Source: Natronospirales bacterium
GTDB taxonomy: Bacteria; Pseudomonadota; Gammaproteobacteria; Natronospirales; REEB76
Reading direction: 5' to 3'
Assembly (NCBI GenBank): GCA_021792635.1
Contig: JAJYUH010000003.1
Location: 37,795-101,794 of the forward strand
Length of the DNA stretch: 64,000 nucleotides
The first letter of the stretch is position 1; each line of letters begins with the position of its first letter. Made by a program: the position numbers and the translations under genes. Positions 55,738 to 62,840 of the stretch are shown here, piece by piece. The notes beneath the pieces were generated by a model. It had not been told where the DNA came from, did no database searches, and saw nothing but the letters and a program-made list of their open reading frames with translations.

Positions 55738-55927
55738 ATCCCGATTAATTATTGCGATATCAGAAAACGATAATTGCTATTTCGCCCTCAGCATTATGAT
55801 GCCGATTGATACGGTCGGTGTTTCTCCGGCGGGCTGTGCCATCCATGGCTTCGCTACCGCCGGTCCAGGGCAGGCATCCTGCCTGCCCGCTCGCAGCTGT
55901 GCTGCTCGCCCACCCGTAGCCACCAAT
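55722..55927 (+). repeat. 18-bp direct repeat of the tRNA-Met 3' end (att-like pair)
   Basis: CCACCCGTAGCCACCAAT occurs at 55722-55739 (tRNA 3' end) and again exactly at 55910-55927. The 170 bp between hold a hairpin (55868-55888) and fragments that look like a decayed tRNA copy. This is the pattern left by integrases that use tRNA 3' ends. Confidence 0.8.
55868..55888. repeat. Hairpin inside the att-like segment
   Basis: GGGCAGGCA, a three-base loop and TGCCTGCCC form a perfect nine-pair stem. It directly adjoins the 22-bp sequence (55888-55909) shared in inverted orientation with 6319-6340, so it may be part of an interspersed intergenic element. Confidence 0.55.
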
Positions 55928-55946
55928 TAAGAACAATCATTGTTAA

Positions 55947-56531
55947 GAATCCTGCGGTGACGGTGTCAATCCGACCTCAGCACTGTTTCCACCGGTGGAG
56001 GCAGCAATTCAAAGTGGTGAGGTTGCTAACCCGGAGCAGGCGCTCCATTTGCTGGAAGAATGCGGGTGGTGCATCTATGAAACCACCAAAAAGCTCTACT
56101 ACCAGGCTAAGAACGAGCCACGATTCAAGTCAATCTTTGTTGCGCAAACGGACAAGACCCGCCCGGCTCCAGAGGAAGAAATGGTACACGTCGCCGAAGC
56201 TGAGACCCTGAAGCCCGGCAACCCCATAGCCCAGCGGTTTTCTCATCCGGTACTGGGATCGGGTCAATGCACACTATCGGCCATCGGAGACGCGGATAAT
56301 ACCTGGGCGGTTATTCTTGTGTGCGTGAAGGATTTCACCGGCTCAGTGAGGGGATTCTTCGAGGATATTGCCGCTGACATCCTGACAGTCGCAACACTGG
56401 ATCAGGCCGGCTTGCTCAGGGAAATCACCGACCGCTCATATTCTAAGAAGGGTAGGTACACCGTTGCCGTCAAGGTAATCGATATTTTTGGCAATGACAC
56501 TATGATGCTTGTTCCGGTATCGGTAGGCTAG
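55947..56531 (+). pseudogene. Remnant of an unrecognised gene (C-terminal part)
   Basis: The frame is open from a stop at 55944 to 56531, but no ATG lies near its beginning; GTG 55995 would give 178 residues. The protein-like sequence (ALHLLEECGWCIYETTKKLY; VKVIDIFGNDTMMLVPVSVG at the end) seems real and soluble, yet the frame starts 20 bases after the att-like repeat as if its 5' part were lost. I do not recognise the family; the ending recalls C-termini of some DNA-modification proteins, but this is weak. It precedes a truncated SIR2-like gene on the same strand. Confidence 0.5.
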
Positions 56532-56571
56532 CAGGCAATACGACGAACGTCCTCTAAATACGGGGCTAGCG

Positions 56572-56919
56572 ATGTTTAGCAACAATGATGAAGCGTACTT
56601 ACTAAGAGCGATTTCTCAAAATAGCTGTGTGCTATTTCTTGGAGCGGGCTTTTCTCTTGGTATCACCAATAGGCTTGGGCAGGATATGCCTTTAGGTGGT
56701 ACGTTGGGGAAAGAGTTATGGACTTACCTGGGATACAAAGATCCATATCAAGAAAAGTTTGGATTACAAAAAGTCTTTCAATTGGCGATTAAGAGCGGTA
56801 AATCGAAGGAAGAGTTGCAAAGCTTCTTGGAAGACAGATACATAACCGCAAATGTGCCAGAGAAGTACAACGCTGTTGATTTCCGTGCAATTATGACCCG
56901 CTCTTTCCAAAAATGCTGA
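56572..56919 (+). pseudogene. Truncated SIR2-like NAD-binding protein (defence-type)
   Basis: Only 115 residues, matching the N-terminus of SIR2-family defence proteins: CVLFLGAGFSLGITNRL at residues 19-35, with the GAGFS nucleotide-binding loop, then MPLGGTLGKELWTYLG. Such proteins normally exceed 300 residues and carry a further Asn-Asp-His active site; here a stop follows FRAIMTRSFQKC just where the catalytic region should begin. No continuation is found in other frames to 57155. AT-rich composition marks it as foreign. It is probably a dead remnant of an NAD-depleting defence gene. Confidence 0.7.
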
Positions 56920-57155
56920 TCCACCGAGTTGCTGACAAAATTGAGTTCAATCAGGCGGTTAAGCATTCTGCGGCGGTCAGTTGTATATGAATATCTGGGT
57001 CAAATCTCCATGGAATGCAACAGAAAAGTCGTCGCTGGCGCGAGTGGTCGGGACGCCGGCCTGCCTGTGCGTGTCCGCACGCAGACAGGGACCGTACCGG
57101 CCATCACGAGCGACGCGACGCTATCGGAACTCGAACGCCACCGGAGGATAAAGCG

Positions 57156-57941
57156 ATGCGTGTCGTAAGCGTGGGTCAAGCGGTGTTTGCGGCGACCATG
57201 ATCACCCTCGGAATCCTGGGCCTGATCAAAAGCGATTTTGCCCCGATATGGCACGGGATGCCCAAGGGCATGCCCGCGCAGGAGGCGCTGGACTATGTCT
57301 GCGCTCTCGTCTCCCTGGCCTGCGGGATAGGCCTGCTCTGGCCGCGCACCGCGGCGCTTGCCGCCCGCGTGCTGCTCGCCTATCTTTTAGCTTGGGCACT
57401 GCTGTTCAAAGCGCGTTTTATCTTCCTCCACCCCACTGTGGAAGTTGCCTATCAAAGCTGCGGTCAGAACGCGGTGATCGTGGCGGGCGCCTGGGTGCTG
57501 TATGCCTGGTTCGCCGCGGATTGGGACAGGCGCTGGCTCGGTTTCGCCACCGGCGACAAGGGTGTGCGCATCGCGAGAGTGCTCTACGGCCTGGCCCTGA
57601 TCGCCTTCGGTCTGTCCCATTTCGTCTATCTCAATCTGACTGCCCCGCTGGTGCCTGCCTGGCTGCCGTGGCATACGGCCTGGGCGTATTTCACGGGAAG
57701 TGCCTACCTCGCCGCAGGCGCGGCGGTGCTCGTGGGCGTGTATGCACGGCTGGCAGCCGCGCTCTCGGCCCTGCAGATGGGCCTGTTCATATTCCTGGTG
57801 TGGCTGCCCATCGCCGTGGCCGGCAAGATGAGTGCCTTCAATTGGGGCGAGCTCGTCATCACCTGCGCGCTGACGGCCGCCGCCTGGGTGGTGGCGGATT
57901 CCTACCGCGGCATACCCTGGCTCGCCGTGGGCAAGCGCTGA
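57156..57941 (+). CDS. DoxX-like integral membrane protein
   Basis: A 261-residue membrane protein with seven or eight hydrophobic segments in two similar halves, of the DoxX or DoxX-like group: [20 protein letters not shown] in the first half, and [44 protein letters not shown] in the second, which carries the G-x2-H-F family motif. Function in vivo is unclear; links to quinol or thiosulfate oxidation exist for some members. GGAGG lies eight bases before the ATG at 57156. Composition returns to the chromosomal norm, so the foreign patch ends before it. Confidence 0.8.
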   Translation: MRVVSVGQAVFAATMITLGILGLIKSDFAPIWHGMPKGMPAQEALDYVCALVSLACGIGLLWPRTAALAARVLLAYLLAWALLFKARFIFLHPTVEVAYQSCGQNAVIVAGAWVLYAWFAADWDRRWLGFATGDKGVRIARVLYGLALIAFGLSHFVYLNLTAPLVPAWLPWHTAWAYFTGSAYLAAGAAVLVGVYARLAAALSALQMGLFIFLVWLPIAVAGKMSAFNWGELVITCALTAAAWVVADSYRGIPWLAVGKR

Positions 57942-58256
57942 CAGCGGCGCTGCGGCAGCATAGAGTCATGGCTGGACCCGTCAGCTTGATAACACAGCTT
58001 CGCTCGCCGATCCCGGACTTGGAACTCGCGACGCCATGAGTCCGGTACAATTTGCAACGATCCAGACCGAGAGGAAGACGACCGGCAATTTGAATCGGCT
58101 GTTACGCATCCGGTGGCGGGTCGCAGGCGTAATCACGGATGCGACGCGCACTGACATCTTGTCTTCACTGTATACGGTGTACGATTGCAGAGGTGAGGGT
58201 GAGTGGTGAGAGCTGAGAGCCGGCCATCGCGGGGAAATCATTCAGGAGGTAGGCAC
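57942..58256. other. Spacer before the outer-membrane protein gene
   Basis: About 315 bp without a recognisable gene. It must contain the promoter of the outer-membrane protein gene. AGGAGGT at 58244-58250 is that gene's strong ribosome binding site. No repeat or hairpin stood out. Confidence 0.5.
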
Positions 58257-58946
58257 ATGAACATCAAGCGTTTGATCCAGGCCGTTTCAACGGCCCTCAT
58301 CCTGATGCCTATAATCGCCTCCGCTGCTGGCAGCGGATGGTATATTGCCGCCGACGTAGGGCAATCGCGCTTCAGCGATGTCGCAGCCCAGGCGGATCAG
58401 ATCGTCATGCAAATACCTCAGTTCGGGGTTCAACCCATCAGCGTTACCAACAGCGATACCGGCTACCGGTTGACGGGGGGATTCCAGGTCAACCCCTACT
58501 TGGGCTTGGAATTCAGCTTCGTCAATTTTGGTCAGGCCACTATTACAGAAAACAATGCAGGATTATTTCCTTGTGGGCCAAATTGTTTTGTTGTAATGTC
58601 GGGTCTGGTAGCAGCCAGACTCAAGGCACATGCTTGGACGCTGGCCGGTACGGGGATGTATCCGCTCAATGATGACTGGTCGCTTTGGGCACGTATTGGG
58701 ATTGTCAATGCGAATATGAACCTTGTGATAAACGTCATCCCTCCAGTAGCATCGTATATATCGAGTATAGACGAATCGAGTTCCGGCCGTTTGACCACCA
58801 TCTACGGCCTGGGAGTGCGTTGGATATTCTCAGATCACTGGTCTGCCCGGTTTGGCTGGGACCAGTACCGCAACCTCGGCAACAGCAATACCACCGGTGA
58901 ATACACTGTGAACCTGGATTCGATTGGCATTGTGTATCGGTTCTAA
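58257..58946 (+). CDS. Small outer-membrane beta-barrel protein (OmpA/OmpW-like)
   Basis: A 229-residue exported protein. A signal peptide ends at ASA (about residue 23), followed by GSGWYIAADVGQSRFSD and alternating strands: GYRLTGGFQVNPYLGLEFSFVNFGQ, then YGLGVRWIFSDHWSARFGWDQYRNLG, ending IGIVYRF with a terminal phenylalanine. This is the eight-strand barrel pattern of OmpA N-terminal-like proteins. There is no C-terminal peptidoglycan-binding domain. Strong ribosome binding site six bases upstream. Position next to the c-di-GMP genes may mean surface adaptation; that is inference. Confidence 0.87.
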   Translation: MNIKRLIQAVSTALILMPIIASAAGSGWYIAADVGQSRFSDVAAQADQIVMQIPQFGVQPISVTNSDTGYRLTGGFQVNPYLGLEFSFVNFGQATITENNAGLFPCGPNCFVVMSGLVAARLKAHAWTLAGTGMYPLNDDWSLWARIGIVNANMNLVINVIPPVASYISSIDESSSGRLTTIYGLGVRWIFSDHWSARFGWDQYRNLGNSNTTGEYTVNLDSIGIVYRF

Positions 58947-59416
58947 TGAGCCCTCCTGTTTGCGGAGTAGAAGAATACGGACCGCCCACCAAACAGGTTT
59001 GGGGCGTGGGGTTAGCCCCTTTCCCCGCGCCCTGTACCGTCCGCGTTTTCACCCTTTGAGTGCCATTCGGGTCAGAGCCATTAAACGCATGGCAATCGTT
59101 CGAGTGTAGAGCAAGGGCCAGACTCGTCTTTTGGGCTGCGCATCGACCGTGAATAACCGCCCCTGGTGCTTCAACTGCATGCGTTACAAAGAGACTTGTA
59201 TTCCGATTGCTGTGACGGCTGAACGTATATACACCTGCTGGGGGTTTAAATGTCACTGCTGACGCTTGATTTTGCAGCGATGAAGCGGCTAACTGAAATA
59301 CGCTCTCTATGGCGAGATACCTACCAGCAGCGCCAAGGGAATCACGGGGCGGCCCCAGTTCCGAGGGTCTCACAGCCGTGCTTTGACCGAACGAGGTATT
59401 TGGTCTAGATTGAACA
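58947..59416. other. Long spacer upstream of the riboswitch
   Basis: About 470 bp. A GC-rich hairpin (58993-59034; ACAGG...GGGCG...GGGG pairing with CCCCGCGCCCTGT) follows the barrel gene and may end its transcript. The remainder has no plus-strand gene. A long minus-strand open frame crosses it but also crosses the barrel gene and riboswitch, so I do not call it. The riboswitch promoter should lie near 59340-59410. Confidence 0.5.
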
Positions 59417-59506
59417 TAAGTCGCCCAGGGCAAACCCGTCGAAAGATGGGGACGCAAAGTCACCGGTCTAAGGAGTCGTACTCTATGACAGCGGGATCGC
59501 CGACAG
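59417..59506 (+). ncRNA. Class I cyclic-di-GMP riboswitch (GEMM-I)
   Basis: The GEMM-I core is readable: CAGGGCAAACC at 59426-59436, a stem CCGTC/GATGG capped by a GAAA tetraloop (59441-59444), then GGGACGCAAAG to 59459, and the tetraloop-receptor side CACCGGTCTAAGG, followed by a GAGT/ACTC hairpin and AGCGGGATCGCC, equivalent to the 3' part of the Vibrio Vc2 aptamer. The next plus-strand gene is a GGDEF/EAL protein, so the ligand controls an enzyme of its own turnover. Boundaries are approximate. Confidence 0.93.
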
Positions 59507-59536
59507 CCAAGCCGTATCCAGAAGCCTGCCGTCTTA

Positions 59537-59577
59537 TTTCCCGGACACTGGGAAACAGGGGACTTCCCTCTGTTTCC
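59537..59577 (+). promoter_or_regulatory. Possible riboswitch expression platform: two mutually exclusive hairpins
   Basis: TTTCCC (59537-59542) can pair with GGGAAA (59550-59555), while GGAAACAGGGG (59551-59561) can pair with CCCTCTGTTTCC (59566-59577). The two stems share GGAAA and so exclude each other. The T-run expected of an intrinsic terminator is missing, so control may act otherwise. Confidence 0.5.
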
Positions 59578-59755
59578 AAGACCTCTCCTCCCGGCGCCCA
59601 TTTATCTGCATCCCGTGCCCGGTGGGCGCTTGCAGTCACGCGTGATCGGGGCGTACCTCAGCTTCAAAAGACAGGCAAAGCATCCATGGCATCATGGTGG
59701 AAATGCCAGTACGGCCGCACCCGATGATTGATATGTGTTTTTGAGGGCACGCCCC

Positions 59756-62689
59756 ATGCGGATGCGTACGGTATTGGATTCCCTGCGGACGCGGCTGCTG
59801 CTGTTCGTCACGCTGGCTGTGCTCCCGGCGCTGATCGCGATCGTGTATTCAGGCCTGCAACAGCGCAATGCAGCGGAGGACCACGCCCGGGAGCAGGCGC
59901 TCATCGCCGCAAGACATACAGCGGATGAGATTGCCAACGTTCGGGAAGACTCGCTGTTAATTCTGTCCATACTCACAAAGGTTCCCGAGGTCGCGGCGCT
60001 GTCGCCCTCCGACTGCGATTCGTTTCTCGCCAGGCTCTTACGGGATCATCCGGAGTTCGCCAACATTGGCGTCATTTCTGACGTGGGCCTGCTTGTGTGC
60101 AGCGCGCGCCCGACCGCCCATCCTGTCTATCTGGGGGATCGTGGCTATTTTAAAAATGTCATCGCATCCAAGACGATGGTCACCGGGATGTATCAGGTGG
60201 GCCGTGTGTTGCAGGTGCCCGCGGTGGTCTTCGCTGCGCCCGTTCTCGGTGCCCGGAGTTCCGTGCATGCCGTCGCGTTTGTGTCGCTGGAACTGCGCTG
60301 GCTGAACCAAATGGCCTCCAGGACCAGCATCCCCGCAGGGACATCCTTGCTGGTTCTCGACCGCCGGGGATTCATTCTGGTAAGACAGCCCGATCCGGAG
60401 AAGTGGGTCGGTCATAAAGCGGCCGACTTTTGCAACCCACATCACCCGGATTGCATGAAGGGCGAAGGATTTATTACAAATGCCTGGCCGGATGGCGTCC
60501 GTCGGCTGTACGGATACAGAAGCCTACAGGATCCGGATGGTGCTACGGCCCTGACCATCCTGTACGGTATTCCGCAATCCCAGATCGTGGAGGCCGCCCG
60601 GAACGCGCTGATCACGCACCTGGGTATCCTGGGCGTCATCCTTTTTTTCATCTACCTGTTCGCATGGTACGGGAGCGACGCGCTCGTGCTGCAAAACCTG
60701 AAAGTCCTGTTGGCGGCGATTAAGGACATCCAGGCCGGCAAGACCGATGCCCGGGCCGACATCCCCGGCCGGCACGAACTGGCGCTCATCGGTGACGCGT
60801 TCAACGACATGGCGGAGAACCTCGCGACGAAATCCCGGCAGATATCCACGCAGCTGGAGCGCATCCGGCGCCTGCTGCGTATCTACCGCGTGTTCAGCGC
60901 CATCAATGGGTCGATTCTGCGTACGCATGCCGAAGAGGAGCTGGTGAGCGCCGCCTGCCGCATCGCGGTCGAACAGGGCGGGTTCAAGATCGCCTGGATC
61001 GGTCAGGTTGACCAGCAAACGCAGTGGGTGACACCCGTTGCCCATGCCGGGATCGGTCGGGATGCCGTATATGCCTTGAGGATCTCCGCACGCGAAGACA
61101 TCCCGGAGGGCCAAGGGACCGCGGGGACCGCGCTGCGTACCCGCGAGCCCGCCATTGACAACGATATCGCGACCAGCACGCGGCTCACGCCGTGGCGGCA
61201 TGAGCTGCTCGGGCTCGGCTGCCACTCCCTGGCGAGCTTCCCACTCCTCTACGGCAACGAACTCTACGGGAACCTGTCGCTGTATGCGGCGGAAAGGAAC
61301 TTCTTTGACGAGGAGGAGGTCCGCCTGCTGCGGCAACTGGCTGCGGACACGGCCATCGGGTTAAAGAACATCCGCACCGAAACCGCCCTGCGGCAGCTGT
61401 CGTATTTTGATCCGATCACCGATCTGCCCAATCGCCGGCTTTTTGAGGACCGGACCGGCCAGATCCTGGCGCGGGCCCGGCGTGACCATGTGAAAGCCAT
61501 GGTGCTCGCAGTGCAGATCGAGGAGGTCCACAGAATCGAGGACGCGTTGGGCCGGCATGTCGTGGACGGGCTGCTGCAGGAAATCGCCACCCGGCTGAAA
61601 GCCCATGTCGATTCGAGCGACAGCATCTCCAAGCTTTCCCGGGATATTTTTGCTCTGTGCCTGATCGTCTATCCGGGCGAGGATGTCCTGGGCCTATCGG
61701 CAAAAATCATGCAGCTTTTCCCCCTGCAACTGACCGCGGATGGCGAGCCGGTGGTGATCTCGGCCTGGGCGGGGGCCGCCCTCTTCCCGGCCGATGGGGA
61801 CACGGCGGCGACGCTGATCCGCAATGCGGAGGTATCGCTGAGAAATCCCGCCCGTGAGTCAGGCGCCGTCTGCAGCTTTTATTCCTCCGGGATGGATATC
61901 CAGGCGGACCGGCGGTTCTCCCTGGAAAAGGAACTGCATTTCGCGATCGAACGCAACGAATTGTCCCTGGTCTATCAGCCCATATTTGACCTGCCCGGTC
62001 GCCGGGTAATCGGTGCTGAAGCCTTGCTGCGCTGGACCAGTCAAGCGCTGGGGCCCGTGTCACCGGCGGAATTCATTCCCATTGCCGAGCAGGCCGGCCT
62101 GATTGTTTCCATCGGGGAGTGGGTGCTGAGAGAGGGCTGTACACAGGCATTGAAATGGTACCCCACTGGCTCACCGACTTTTCATGTCAGTGTCAACGTT
62201 TCGCTCATTCAACTCCATGAGTCCGACTTTCTGGGTCGTTTGAAAGAGATATTGGCGACGCTCAAGTTTGATCCGAAGATCATTCCTCTCGCCGTGGAGA
62301 TCACGGAAAGCGAGATGGCATATAACGTCGAAGAGACCATATCCATTTTACAGGCCATCCGCGCGCTCGGTATTCACATCTATATGGATGATTTCGGCAC
62401 TGGGTACTCCTCGCTCGGCTACCTGAAGCGCATGCCGATCCATGCGCTGAAGATCGACCGGATCTTCGTGAAAGACCTGGATAACAACTCTGGGGATAAG
62501 GAATTCATGCGCGTGATTATGTCCCTGGCCAAGAGTCTTGGCCTGAGTGCCATTGCGGAGGGCGTGGAGACAGAGCGGCAACTGGCTATCCTGGAATCCC
62601 TGGGGTGTGAGGCAATACAGGGGTATCTGCTCGGACACCCTGTGCCGCCCGATGGTATCAGCGCCCTTCTTGGTAAGGGCTTTGCCTGA
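59756..62689 (+). CDS. Membrane sensor c-di-GMP phosphodiesterase: dCache-HAMP-GAF-GGDEF(degenerate)-EAL
   Basis: A protein of about 977 residues. A membrane helix near residues 10-33 and another near 288-310 flank a periplasmic dCache-like sensor (YLGDRGYFKNVI). A HAMP-like linker, a GAF domain (about 385-540), a GGDEF fold (about 550-700) and an EAL domain (about 715-960) follow. In the GGDEF the signature reads LSRDIF, so cyclase activity is very unlikely. The EAL residues are all present: GAEALLRW, VNVS, EITES, DDFGTGYSS, KIDRIF, AEGVETE and QGYLLG. It should hydrolyse c-di-GMP. ATG 59756 is chosen, with GAGG upstream; GTG 59735 is possible. It lies 250 bp below a c-di-GMP riboswitch. Confidence 0.93.
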   Translation: MRMRTVLDSLRTRLLLFVTLAVLPALIAIVYSGLQQRNAAEDHAREQALIAARHTADEIANVREDSLLILSILTKVPEVAALSPSDCDSFLARLLRDHPEFANIGVISDVGLLVCSARPTAHPVYLGDRGYFKNVIASKTMVTGMYQVGRVLQVPAVVFAAPVLGARSSVHAVAFVSLELRWLNQMASRTSIPAGTSLLVLDRRGFILVRQPDPEKWVGHKAADFCNPHHPDCMKGEGFITNAWPDGVRRLYGYRSLQDPDGATALTILYGIPQSQIVEAARNALITHLGILGVILFFIYLFAWYGSDALVLQNLKVLLAAIKDIQAGKTDARADIPGRHELALIGDAFNDMAENLATKSRQISTQLERIRRLLRIYRVFSAINGSILRTHAEEELVSAACRIAVEQGGFKIAWIGQVDQQTQWVTPVAHAGIGRDAVYALRISAREDIPEGQGTAGTALRTREPAIDNDIATSTRLTPWRHELLGLGCHSLASFPLLYGNELYGNLSLYAAERNFFDEEEVRLLRQLAADTAIGLKNIRTETALRQLSYFDPITDLPNRRLFEDRTGQILARARRDHVKAMVLAVQIEEVHRIEDALGRHVVDGLLQEIATRLKAHVDSSDSISKLSRDIFALCLIVYPGEDVLGLSAKIMQLFPLQLTADGEPVVISAWAGAALFPADGDTAATLIRNAEVSLRNPARESGAVCSFYSSGMDIQADRRFSLEKELHFAIERNELSLVYQPIFDLPGRRVIGAEALLRWTSQALGPVSPAEFIPIAEQAGLIVSIGEWVLREGCTQALKWYPTGSPTFHVSVNVSLIQLHESDFLGRLKEILATLKFDPKIIPLAVEITESEMAYNVEETISILQAIRALGIHIYMDDFGTGYSSLGYLKRMPIHALKIDRIFVKDLDNNSGDKEFMRVIMSLAKSLGLSAIAEGVETERQLAILESLGCEAIQGYLLGHPVPPDGISALLGKGFA

Positions 62690-62840
62690 ACAACCCGGTA
62701 GCTGGGGGCTATGACCGGTTAATGGCCTTTGCGTGCACCCAGGTACGCCGGTAAGATGGGATTATTGCCGCTGTTTGTGCGCGGATTTCAGATACTCATC
62801 GTCTTTTGATCAGGCGCTTTCATCACTGCGGTACAAGGCA

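Noticed and set aside
56920..57155. Continuation of the SIR2 gene in another frame
   Set aside because: None of the plus-strand frames gives the expected catalytic region; short frames with frequent stops only.
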